Shown here: piece after piece, positions 57,066 through 64,000 of the stretch
How positions within the stretch are numbered: position 1 is the stretch's first letter
How the letters are laid out: the number at the start of each line of letters is the position of its first letter
Source of the DNA: DATJGR01 sp963780795
Lineage (GTDB): Bacteria; Pseudomonadota; Gammaproteobacteria; Pseudomonadales; Azotimanducaceae
Reading direction: 5' to 3'
Length of the DNA: 64,000 bases
NCBI GenBank assembly: GCA_963780795.1
Contig: CAWADH010000005.1
Span: 124,001 to 188,000 of the forward strand
Notes under the pieces: model-generated
Database searches by the model: none
The model's input: the letters and a program-made list of their open reading frames with translations, nothing else
Told to the model about the DNA's origin: nothing
Translations under genes and position numbers: made by a program

Positions 57066-57449
57066 ATGGCCAAACGACCCGCGAGCATCCCGATCACCCG
57101 TCTGCGTTTCCGCGGTCATGCCGACACGCTGAATGCGCTGTGCAAGTGCCTGCAGGAGCATCCCCGCCAGGCGATGAGCGCGGCCGAACTCAGCGAACTC
57201 ACGGGGCGGCCGTTCACCGACGTACACCAGCGGCTCACCGAAACGCCGGAACTGTTCACCGCGCTGCCGAAGACGCCGACCAGCAACACCCGATATCGGC
57301 TCACGCTGCGGATCGAGCACAAGAGCACGCAGGAGATCGCGAACTTCATCGAGACCCAGCGCCGCTCCGAAACCCGCATTGCGGTCGCGTTCATTTCCGC
57401 CTTCGTCGGCCTGTTCGTGCTGTTCAGCGTGATGAGCGTGTTGTACTAG
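57066..57449 (+). CDS. Tail-anchored protein with winged-helix-like domain
   Basis: 127 aa. Residues about 10-85 look like a small helix-turn-helix: NALCKCLQEHPRQAMSAAELSELTGRPFTDVHQRLTETPELF. Residues 103-125 are a single C-terminal membrane helix (AVAFISAFVGLFVLFSVMSVL) with two residues after it, so the protein is tail-anchored. The ribosome site is weak, and ATG 57066 is preferred to ATG 57006 on domain grounds. Convergent to the UBP zinc finger with a 3-nt gap. Function unknown. Confidence 0.6.
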   Translation: MAKRPASIPITRLRFRGHADTLNALCKCLQEHPRQAMSAAELSELTGRPFTDVHQRLTETPELFTALPKTPTSNTRYRLTLRIEHKSTQEIANFIETQRRSETRIAVAFISAFVGLFVLFSVMSVLY

Positions 57450-57452
57450 CGG

Positions 57453-57761
57453 TCAGACGTAGCGCGGAATCGGCCCGTTGTGCGGCGTCATGCGATCGGT
57501 GAGATCGAACGAGACTTCGTCCACGTAACACCAACCCCAGCCTTCGGGCGGATCGTATCCTTCGATCACCGGATGGCCGGTGGCGTGGAAATGCTTCGTC
57601 GCGTGGCGGTGCGGCGACGAGTCGCAACAGCCGACGTGACCGCAGGTTCTGCAGAGACGCAGATGCACCCACGGCGAGTTCAGCTTCAGGCATTCCTCGC
57701 AACCGAGCGCGCTCGGGGTAACGTCGCGAACCGTCTTCACGTGTCTGCAGGCGTCAGGCAC
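57453..57761 (-). CDS. UBP-type zinc-finger protein
   Basis: 102 aa, one ZnF-UBP domain. Zinc ligands: CRHVKTV, GCEECL, LRLCRTCGHVGCCDSSPHRHATKHFHATGHPV; the signature Cys/His spacing and HPV-IEGY match. The end WGWCYVDEVSFDL is typical. Eukaryotic versions bind the ubiquitin C-terminus; in bacteria they often stand beside or within FAD-dependent reductases, as here. Its start overlaps the flavoprotein stop by 8 nt, so the two are coupled. Partner unknown. Confidence 0.88.
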   Translation of the reverse strand: MPDACRHVKTVRDVTPSALGCEECLKLNSPWVHLRLCRTCGHVGCCDSSPHRHATKHFHATGHPVIEGYDPPEGWGWCYVDEVSFDLTDRMTPHNGPIPRYV

Positions 57762-59460
57762 GGGCTGCCTCCTGTGTCGAAGTAACGATCGGACTCGATG
57801 CGTTGCGCGCCTGCGCCAGATACACGTGCAGCGCCGCGACGACCTGCGCGCCCTCGCCGACCGAAGCCGCGACGCGCTTGATCGATCCCGCGCGCACGTC
57901 GCCGATCGCGAAGACGCCGGGAAGGTTCGTTTCGAACGGCAACCTGCCGCCGCCCGCCAGCGCTTCGGCGCGAATGAAGCCTCTGCCGTCTACTTCCACG
58001 CCCGACCGCGCCAACCATTTCGTGTTGGGTTCCGCGCCGATGAACAGGAACAGGTGCCGTACCTGACGACGCTGCTCGGCCGCACTGGCGCGATGCCGCA
58101 GGCGAATGGCGCGCAGGGTGCCGTTCTCGCCTTCGAGCTCCACCACCTCCGTCTGCACCAGCACCTCGACGTTGGGGAGCGCGCGGATCCGCGCGCAGAG
58201 ATACTGCGACATCGTCGCTTCGAGCGATTCGCCGCGCACGATCATCGACAGCTTGGCGACCTGCGCCGACAGATAGACGGCGGCCTGCCCCGCCGAGTTG
58301 CCTGCGCCGACCAACGCGACTTCGTTGTCGGTGCACAAACGCCGTTCGAGCGGCGACGCCCAGTAATGCACGCTGCCGCCTTCGTATTCGGCGAGGTCAT
58401 CGACGTCGAGCTGGCGATATTGCGCGCCGGTCGCAATCACGACGGCGTGCGCGCGAACGGTCTCGCCCCGCTGCAGTCCCAGCGCGTAGCCGGGACCGGC
58501 GGACGTAACCGCGGCCTGCAGCGTCGTCGCCTCGTTGGGAATCGTGGTCTCGGCGCCGAACTTCTGCGCCTGATTGTGTGCGCGCGCCATCAACGCCAGA
58601 CCGCTGATGCCGGTGGGAAATCCGAGATAGTTCTCGATCCGCGCGGACGCGCCCGCCTGGCCGCCGAAGGCGCGGCAGTCGATCGTCAGCACCGACAGAC
58701 CTTCCGACGCCGCATACACCGCGGCGGCGAGGCCCGCCGGACCGGCGCCGACGATCGCGACGTCGTAGACGGCCGTTTCGTCGATGGCGCGGTCCAAGCC
58801 GATGCAGCGCGCGAGCTGACCCTCGGTCGGATTGCGCAGCAGCTGACCTTGCGCGCACAGCACGATCGGCAACTCGTCCGTCTTCACCTGAAAGCGTTCG
58901 AGCAACGTCTTGGCGCAATCGTCGGCATCCGGATCGAGGCGTTGATGCGGATGGCCGTTGCGCGAGAGAAACCCTTCGAGGCGCAGCACGTCGCGATGTT
59001 CGGCGTGGCCGACGATGATCGGACCGCCGACGCCGCGTTCGAGCAATCCCACACGGCGCAGAATCAGCGCGCGCATGATCCGCTCGCCGAGGTCCGCCTC
59101 CTCGACCATCAGATCGCGCAGCCGTCCCGACGGCACCACCAGCGCTTCGACGTCGGTGAGCGCGGTTGCATCGACCAGCGACGGTCTTCCAGACAGCTGC
59201 GCGAGTTCGCCCATGAAACCGCCGGCGCCATGCGTGACGATCGGTTGATCGCGCATGTGTTCTTCGTGCGGCGCTACCAGCACCTCGCCTTTCAGGATCA
59301 CTTGCAGGCCCGGTGCCACATCGCCCGCCCGTGCCGCGAACCCGCCGGCGGGATACGTTCGCAGTTCGCCGAAACGCCGCAGCCGACCGATGTCGGCATC
59401 GCTCAGCGTCGGGAACATCTGCTCGCGACGCGCCTCGACGATCGGCCGTTGCTGCTCCAC
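57754..59460 (-). CDS. FAD-dependent oxidoreductase with cNMP-binding and glutaredoxin-like domains (TrxR-like)
   Basis: 568 aa. Residues about 20-140: cyclic-nucleotide-binding-like domain (FAARAGDVAPGLQVILKGEVLVA). About 148-222: thioredoxin/glutaredoxin-like fold (FLSRNGHPHQRLDPDAD, ELPIVLCAQGQ). About 230-550: thioredoxin-reductase fold with VAIVGAGPAGLAA, the FAD end GVFAIGDVRAG and GNSAGQAAVYLS for NADPH. The redox CxxC of thioredoxin reductases is absent (only DCRAFGGQAG is seen), so the reductase must pass electrons differently. GTG 59460 has AAGGGA upstream. Same unit as the UBP zinc finger and DsbA. Confidence 0.87.
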   Translation of the reverse strand: MEQQRPIVEARREQMFPTLSDADIGRLRRFGELRTYPAGGFAARAGDVAPGLQVILKGEVLVAPHEEHMRDQPIVTHGAGGFMGELAQLSGRPSLVDATALTDVEALVVPSGRLRDLMVEEADLGERIMRALILRRVGLLERGVGGPIIVGHAEHRDVLRLEGFLSRNGHPHQRLDPDADDCAKTLLERFQVKTDELPIVLCAQGQLLRNPTEGQLARCIGLDRAIDETAVYDVAIVGAGPAGLAAAVYAASEGLSVLTIDCRAFGGQAGASARIENYLGFPTGISGLALMARAHNQAQKFGAETTIPNEATTLQAAVTSAGPGYALGLQRGETVRAHAVVIATGAQYRQLDVDDLAEYEGGSVHYWASPLERRLCTDNEVALVGAGNSAGQAAVYLSAQVAKLSMIVRGESLEATMSQYLCARIRALPNVEVLVQTEVVELEGENGTLRAIRLRHRASAAEQRRQVRHLFLFIGAEPNTKWLARSGVEVDGRGFIRAEALAGGGRLPFETNLPGVFAIGDVRAGSIKRVAASVGEGAQVVAALHVYLAQARNASSPIVTSTQEAARA

Positions 59461-59492
59461 GTTTGTATTCCCTTCCTGCCGTTGGCAGTCGA

Positions 59493-60020
59493 TCAGGCGC
59501 GCTTCAGCGCCGCTTCGGTCGCATCGAACAGCAGCCGCAAACCGAACGACACATCCTGCCGCTTGCCGTCGACGAAGAATCCCGGCGTGGCACGAACGCC
59601 GCCGCTGCGGCCGCTGTCGATGTCGCGGCGCACGCGCGCGAGGTAGGCGTGCTCCGTCATTTCCCGCGCATAGCGCGCCATGTCGAGGCCGATGCGCTGT
59701 GCATAGCCGCGCAGCGAATCGAGGTCCAATGCGTGCTGGTTGTCGAACATCAGTTTGTGCATCTCCCAGAAGCGTCCCTGCGCGCTGGCGCATTCAGCCG
59801 CCTCGGCCGCCTGCACCGCGTGCCGATGCACCTGCTCCAGCGGATAGTGCCGATACACGAAGCACACGTCGTCCTTGAAGCGCTCGAGCAGCATCTCGAC
59901 GGCCGGCGCCGCCTGTTTGCAGTTCGGACATTCGAAATCGCCGTACTCCACCACGACGACCCTGGCATCGACAGGTCCGAGCTTGTGGTCGTCGGCCTTC
60001 ACGGGTTCGATCAAGTCCAC
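59493..60020 (-). CDS. DsbA-family thiol-disulphide oxidoreductase
   Basis: 175 aa without a signal peptide, so cytoplasmic. The active site is Cys31-Pro-Asn-Cys34 (FECPNCKQAAP); cis-proline in GVRATPGFFVDG. The fold and DFECPNCK resemble NhaA-fused/DsbA-like reductases of the FrnE group. GTG 60020 has GAGGA 7 nt upstream. It lies 32 nt upstream of the flavoprotein gene, and may hand electrons to or from it; that is inference from context. Confidence 0.85.
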   Translation of the reverse strand: MDLIEPVKADDHKLGPVDARVVVVEYGDFECPNCKQAAPAVEMLLERFKDDVCFVYRHYPLEQVHRHAVQAAEAAECASAQGRFWEMHKLMFDNQHALDLDSLRGYAQRIGLDMARYAREMTEHAYLARVRRDIDSGRSGGVRATPGFFVDGKRQDVSFGLRLLFDATEAALKRA

Positions 60021-60070
60021 GGGAAATCCTCGTCAGCCAATCAGTCCTCGAGAAAACCTTGCCCCTTCGT

Positions 60071-60553
60071 TCATTTGTCAGCCTGCAGATGCGCCTCGAC
60101 GAACCACAGCTGTTTGTCCATCTCGCGCGAAATCTCGGTGAAGATGTCGGCCGTATCGGCGTCGCCGAACTGCGTTGCGCCGTCGATGGCCGCGCGCACG
60201 GAAGCGCCGAACGCTGCGAGCCGGTCTGCTACCGCGGTTACGTGCGCCGCTCCGGTGCTGATGTCCAACGGAAATTCGCCGAGCGCCGACTGCTTCGCTG
60301 CAACGCGCGCGGTGCCGTCGGCGCGACCGCCGAGCGCGGTGATCCGCTCGGCCAGCAGATCGCCCTGGTCTTCGACGATCTGCGCAACCGAGTCGAACAG
60401 TTCGTGCAATGCGATGAAGTTCGGACCTTTCACGTTCCAGTGCGCCTGTTTGATCTGCGTGAACAGGTCCACCGCGTCCGCGAGCCGCTTCTGCAGCAAC
60501 GCGATGCTCTGCTCGCGGATGTTCGCAGACAGATCGTTTCGGGTTTTATGCAC
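60071..60553 (-). CDS. dps: Dps DNA-protecting ferritin-like protein
   Basis: 160 aa. Ferroxidase site residues: His in QAHWNVKGPNF, His/Asp in ALHELFDSV, Glu/Asp in QIVEDQGDLLAER. The start HKTRNDLSANIREQSIALLQKRLADAVDL and the C-terminal ISREMDKQLWFVEAHLQA are standard. It assembles as a 12-mer that oxidises Fe(II) with peroxide and protects DNA. GTG 60553 has GGAGG 5 nt upstream; the longer frame has none. Transcribed ahead of dsbA (50 nt) in the redox cluster, divergent from the hydrolase gene. Confidence 0.93.
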   Translation of the reverse strand: MHKTRNDLSANIREQSIALLQKRLADAVDLFTQIKQAHWNVKGPNFIALHELFDSVAQIVEDQGDLLAERITALGGRADGTARVAAKQSALGEFPLDISTGAAHVTAVADRLAAFGASVRAAIDGATQFGDADTADIFTEISREMDKQLWFVEAHLQADK

Positions 60554-60701
60554 GGCATCCTCCTGATGGGTTCGATTGGGAGGTTGCTGAGAATGCACCA
60601 TGCGGCCAGCGACGACCATAGAACCTACGTACAATCGACACGCGTTCGTCCGTGATTTTTCATGCACCGTTTCGATGCATTCAACCTCGAGGAACACCTT
60701 G

Positions 60702-61658
60702 ATGAGTCGTCCCGCTGCGCGCCGCCCGAGCCTCCGCTGGAGTCACGCCCTGATGCTGCTTCTGTCGACCGCCACCACTCTGCTGTCGTCGTCGTTCGTG
60801 CACGCCGCGACCGGCGTCGACGACCGCTCCGCCACGGTGAATGGCCTCCGGTTGCACTATCTGTCGGCCGGACACTCCGACGCCAAGGGTCGGCTCGTGG
60901 TGTTGCTGCATGGTTACGCGGAGACCAGCCGGATGTGGCTGCCGCTGATGGCCCAACTCGCATCGACACATCACGTGATCGCGCCGGACCTGCGCGGTGC
61001 CGGCGGGTCCGACAAACCGGAAACCGGATACGACAAGAAGACGATGGCGCAGGACGTTCACGCCCTGGTTCAGTCGTTAGGCGCGAAGCAGATCACCATC
61101 GTCGGGCACGACATCGGTCTGATGGTTGCGTATGCATACGCGGCGCAGTTTCCAGATCAGGTCAGGTCGATCGTGCTGATGGATGCATTCCTGCCGGGCG
61201 TGGGCGACTGGACGAGCGTCTGGCTGTTGCGCGATCTCTGGCACTTTCACTTCTACGGCGAAACGCCGCTGAAGCTCGTGGACGGACGCGAGCGCATCTA
61301 TTTCGAACATTTCTGGAACGACTTCGCGGCCGATCCGAAGCACTCCGTGCCCGAGGCCGATCGCGTGTTCTATGCGGCGCAGTATGCGCAGCCGGGCGGC
61401 ATGCGCGCGGGGTTCGAGTACTTCAAGGCATTTCCGCAGGACGCCGTCGATTTCGAAGTGTTGTCGAGAACGAAGCTCGGGATGCCGATGCTGGTGCTCA
61501 CCGGCGAAAAAGCCTCCGGCGAGTTTCTGATCCAACAGGCCCGCCTCGTTGCAACGAACGTGGACGGCGTCGTCATCAAAGGCTCGGGACACTGGCTGAT
61601 GGAGGAAGCCCCCGATCAGGTGATTCCGCTGCTGGTGGCATTCATCGACAGGCATTAG
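60702..61658 (+). CDS. Exported alpha/beta hydrolase, epoxide hydrolase-like
   Basis: 318 aa with a signal peptide (RWSHALMLLLSTATTLLSSSFVHA). The nucleophile is Asp137 (IVGHDIGLMVAYAYA), as in epoxide hydrolases and haloalkane dehalogenases, with oxyanion HGYAETS and catalytic His in GSGHWLMEEAPDQV. Epoxide hydrolases also need two lid tyrosines; candidates are in the EYFKAFPQDAVD area, not assigned. It acts in the periplasm. ATG 60702 has GAGGAA 9 nt upstream. It is divergent from dps. Confidence 0.83.
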   Translation: MSRPAARRPSLRWSHALMLLLSTATTLLSSSFVHAATGVDDRSATVNGLRLHYLSAGHSDAKGRLVVLLHGYAETSRMWLPLMAQLASTHHVIAPDLRGAGGSDKPETGYDKKTMAQDVHALVQSLGAKQITIVGHDIGLMVAYAYAAQFPDQVRSIVLMDAFLPGVGDWTSVWLLRDLWHFHFYGETPLKLVDGRERIYFEHFWNDFAADPKHSVPEADRVFYAAQYAQPGGMRAGFEYFKAFPQDAVDFEVLSRTKLGMPMLVLTGEKASGEFLIQQARLVATNVDGVVIKGSGHWLMEEAPDQVIPLLVAFIDRH

Positions 61659-61779
61659 CGCATCGACGTCGCAGTCGATCTCAACGCCTGAATCGTCTCC
61701 CGACGAAGAAACCGGCGGTCGCGACACCGCGCACACGAACAGCGAAATTTACGCTCTCGCCGAACGAACTAACCTTGCG

Positions 61780-62565
61780 TCAGTTTCTACTCTTCATCTG
61801 AGTACGCCGCACGACCGGATTCATGACCGTGATGCTCGCTTCGGTCTGCCGATACCGAACGTCCGATAGCAGACGCAGGATCTCCTTCTTGACCACGGCG
61901 TAGCACTCGCACGCTCCAGCCTCGAGACCGGATCGATCGAGCACGGAGATGTGGCCGCGTCGATAACTGATGCATCCGGTCTGTTGCAGCTTCCCCGCTG
62001 CCCCGGTCACGCTTTCGCGACGCACACCCAGCGCGCTGGCCACCAGCTCCTGCGTCATGACCAGCTCGTTAGACGGCAAACGATCGAGCGTCAGCAGCAA
62101 CCAGCGGCACAGTTGCTGATCGACCGAGTGGTGCCGATTGCACGCTGCGGTCTGGCACATCTGCGTGAGCAGCGCTTGTGTGTAGCGCAGTAACAATCGC
62201 TGCATCAGACCGCCGCGATCGAACTCTTCGCGAAGCACCTTTCCCGGCAGTCGATAGCCATAGCCGGCCGTCTGTACCACAGCGGAGCTCGGAGTCGTAT
62301 TGCCACCCATGAACAGCGACACACCGATGATGCCTTCGTTGCCCACGCCGGCGATCTCCGCAGACGCGCCGGATTCGAGAACGTAGAGCAGCGAGACGAT
62401 CGCGGTGGTTGGGAAGTAGACGTGCTGCAACTGGCCGCCGGGTTCGTACACCGATTCACCCAGCAACATCGGAACGAGCTCCAGATGTTCGGCGAGACGG
62501 TCGAATTCCGCGGTCGGAAGCGCGGAGAGCAGGTGGTTCTGATTCGGGTCGTTCGTCGTTGTCAT
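61780..62565 (-). CDS. Crp/Fnr-family transcriptional regulator, copy 2
   Basis: 261 aa, closely related to the regulator at 31778-32506 through both domains: LELVPMLLGESVYEPGGQLQHVYFPTTAIVSLLYVLESGASAEI in the beta roll and VDQQLCRWLLLTLDRLPSNELVMTQELVASALGVRRESVTGAAGKLQ for the helix-turn-helix. It has a longer C-terminal tail (SITVMNPVVRRTQMKSRN). ATG 62565 is 23 nt behind the response-regulator stop, so all three genes here probably form one operon. A GTG at 62577 could be used instead. Confidence 0.85.
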   Translation of the reverse strand: MTTTNDPNQNHLLSALPTAEFDRLAEHLELVPMLLGESVYEPGGQLQHVYFPTTAIVSLLYVLESGASAEIAGVGNEGIIGVSLFMGGNTTPSSAVVQTAGYGYRLPGKVLREEFDRGGLMQRLLLRYTQALLTQMCQTAACNRHHSVDQQLCRWLLLTLDRLPSNELVMTQELVASALGVRRESVTGAAGKLQQTGCISYRRGHISVLDRSGLEAGACECYAVVKKEILRLLSDVRYRQTEASITVMNPVVRRTQMKSRN

Positions 62566-62588
62566 GCGGTGGATCACGTTGCTCTTCG

Positions 62589-63410
62589 TTATTGGCTGGC
62601 TGTGAGTTCGACGCCGATGCCGCGGTAGCCGATGAAGCGGCACGACTGGTTGAACATCGGTTCTCCGCTGACCTGAAACTGCTGCTGCGAACCATCGTCG
62701 TTCACCCGGCTGAAGACGAAATCGAGAAACGGCTGCCGGTCGGCAATCTTCGCGTGCAGCGTCCGCTGCTCGGCTTCGTTCCAGCCGGGCGCGATTTCCC
62801 AGGTCCGCTCCCCGAGCAGCGGACCCACCCTGATGCCGAGCATTTCGAGCGCCGGTCCCGAAACCTTCGTGAACTCGCCGTGTTCGTCCTGCTCCCAATA
62901 CCAGTCGGTGGCGAGTTGGGTCAGGCTGCGGTAATGCGCCTCGCTCTCGCGCAACTCGGCCGTTCGTTCGCTCACCGTCCGCTCGAGTATCTCGTTGAAA
63001 CGCCCCAGTTGTTTGTACAAGAGGCGCACCTCCAGCATGTTGTGGATGCGCGTCTTCACCTCGGCGAGATCGAACGGTTTGCTGATGAAATCCTTCGCAC
63101 CGGCTTTCAGCGCGCGCAGCTTGTGGCCCGGTTGTGCAGTGAGCACGATCACCGGCAGGTAGCCGTCGGCTGCGTTCGTCTTCAGACCTTCCATGACCTG
63201 AAATCCGTCCATGCCCGGCATCTGCAGGTCAAGCAGGATCAGGTCGTAAGGGTTTTTTCGGTGCAGCGCGCACACTTCCTGCGGCTGCATCGTCGACGAA
63301 ACGTTCGCGTAGCCCGCATCGCGCAGCAGTTGCTCGAGCAGGCTGACATTCGACGCCTGGTCGTCCACGACCAGGATGTTCGCACTGAGGATCGGCAGAG
63401 GTTCAGTCAT
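62589..63410 (-). CDS. Response regulator with C-terminal PAS domain
   Basis: 273 aa. Receiver domain 1-125: acidic pocket VVDDQ (15-17), phospho-acceptor Asp61 (LILLDLQMPGMDG), Thr91 region and Lys111 (DFISKPFDL). A short coiled coil (RFNEILERTVSERTAELRESEAHYRSL) leads to a PAS fold from about 155 to the end (DWYWEQDEHGEFTKVSGPALEMLG). No output enzyme or DNA-binding domain is present, so it works through its partners. Its ATG overlaps the hybrid kinase stop by 8 nt. Confidence 0.88.
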   Translation of the reverse strand: MTEPLPILSANILVVDDQASNVSLLEQLLRDAGYANVSSTMQPQEVCALHRKNPYDLILLDLQMPGMDGFQVMEGLKTNAADGYLPVIVLTAQPGHKLRALKAGAKDFISKPFDLAEVKTRIHNMLEVRLLYKQLGRFNEILERTVSERTAELRESEAHYRSLTQLATDWYWEQDEHGEFTKVSGPALEMLGIRVGPLLGERTWEIAPGWNEAEQRTLHAKIADRQPFLDFVFSRVNDDGSQQQFQVSGEPMFNQSCRFIGYRGIGVELTASQ

Positions 63411-64000
63411 GCTTCACCGCCATACGTGAATTCGCGTCTGCTTCCTTGAGCGCAACATCGAGCATATCCATGAACTCGCGCACCTTGATTGGCTTGGTGA
63501 GGTAGCGGAAGAATCCTGCCTTCAATCCTTTCTCGATATCGCGCGGCATCGCGTTGGCGCTCAGCGCAACCACCGGAATGTGTGCTGTGCCCGGGTGTTC
63601 CGCCAGCGCACGCATTGCCTGTATGCCGCTCATCCCCGGCAGATTGATGTCCATCAGCACGACGTCGGGCAGCGTCGCGCGCGCCATCTCCACGCCGTGA
63701 GTACCGTCGTTCGCGGTGAGCAGTACGATGTCCGGGCGACGCGCAATGAGGTCCTCGACCAGCATCAGGTTGGCGGGGTTGTCTTCGACGTAAAGCAGCG
63801 TGAAGCGATGCGCCGCTGTTTGAACAGGGCCGATCTCGTTCACCGTCGTCATCGCTTCGAGCTTTTCCGGCGCGTCGGACAGATTGAGTTCGATGGAGAA
63901 CGTGCTGCCTTTGCCGACGATGCTCTCCACGGCGATCGATCCGCCCATGATTTCGATTAGGCGCTTGCACACCACGAGTCCGATGCCGGTACCTTCCTCA
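63403..64000 (-). CDS. Hybrid sensor histidine kinase, C-terminal part (truncated by window edge)
   Basis: The window holds the last 199 codons, open to the edge. The ATPase G2 box (GTGIGLVVCKRLIEIMGGSIAVES) and GKGSTFSIEL come first, then a receiver domain: LLYVEDNPANLML, phospho-acceptor in DVVLMDINLPGMSG, and Lys in RYLTKPIKVREF. Sensor and dimerisation parts lie beyond base 64000. Its stop overlaps the following response regulator by ATGACTGA, which implies a shared phosphorelay; the Crp/Fnr gene ends the unit. Confidence 0.9.
   Translation of the reverse strand, partial: EEGTGIGLVVCKRLIEIMGGSIAVESIVGKGSTFSIELNLSDAPEKLEAMTTVNEIGPVQTAAHRFTLLYVEDNPANLMLVEDLIARRPDIVLLTANDGTHGVEMARATLPDVVLMDINLPGMSGIQAMRALAEHPGTAHIPVVALSANAMPRDIEKGLKAGFFRYLTKPIKVREFMDMLDVALKEADANSRMAVKHD

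Noticed and set aside
57826..59646. 606-codon open frame on the plus strand
   Set aside because: It is antisense to the FAD-dependent oxidoreductase, is very Arg/His-rich and shows no domain.

Overview
The window is 64 kb of GC-rich, gene-dense bacterial chromosome that reads as Pseudomonadota, most likely a gammaproteobacterium with a large degradative repertoire. The grounds are outer-membrane type lipoproteins and OmpA, LysR and Crp/Fnr regulators, a TyrZ-type tyrosyl-tRNA synthetase, short Shine-Dalgarno sequences and strong G/C third-position use. The taxonomic call is an inference from gene content. I found no tRNA, rRNA, CRISPR array, prophage or transposase gene. No strong U-tract terminator was seen.

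Layout. 1-1.3 kb: the start of a mannitol-dehydrogenase-type gene, a decayed outer-membrane transporter, a MEDS-domain gene and a 53-aa membrane protein. 1.5-12 kb: CoA-transferase, an MFS/cupin/Erm-like methyltransferase operon, GST, ECF sigma factor, serine hydrolase, an ArsR plus START-PDZ operon behind a striking palindromic operator, LysR and acyl-CoA dehydrogenase. 12-28 kb: secreted Cys-rich protein, TPR protein, two HpaB-type flavin monooxygenase paralogues (the second with a triplicated start region), membrane proteins, an MscS channel with a His-rich tail, amidohydrolase, Baeyer-Villiger monooxygenase, and a DUF4398/OmpA lipoprotein pair. 28-36 kb: MFS exporter, esterase plus PhyH dioxygenase, Crp/Fnr, second PhyH, tyrS, aldo/keto reductase. 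36-43 kb: amidase, a VapBC-type toxin-antitoxin pair with its own operator, YtcJ-like amidohydrolase, and an 879-aa TIR/TM/PEGA/SUMF/hydrolase fusion. 43-51 kb: single-chain acyl-CoA carboxylase with a hydrolase, SnoaL, LLM oxidoreductase, third PhyH with its hydrolase. 51-57 kb: kinase plus class III aminotransferase, LysR with operator palindromes, nucleotidyltransferase and ferritin-like pair. 57-61 kb: a redox/stress cluster (UBP zinc finger, cNMP-Grx-TrxR flavoprotein, DsbA, Dps, epoxide-hydrolase-like protein). 61.8-64 kb: Crp/Fnr, response regulator and the 3' end of a hybrid histidine kinase.

How the genes work together. The metabolic theme is activation, oxidation and hydrolysis of carboxylic, aromatic or cyclic substrates: CoA-transferase, acyl-CoA dehydrogenase, acyl-CoA carboxylase, HpaB, BVMO, LLM, PhyH, and several alpha/beta hydrolases and amidohydrolases. 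The genes lie in many short transcription units rather than one pathway operon. A second theme is redox and iron stress (Dps, ferritin-like, DsbA, GST, FAD-dependent reductase). A family of palindromic interspersed repeats (core GGTGCCTGGCACC) sits in four intergenic gaps. The most unusual objects are the TIR fusion protein next to a toxin-antitoxin pair, the 78-bp tandem repeat of an hpaB start region, the nested palindrome in front of arsR, and the START-PDZ fusion.
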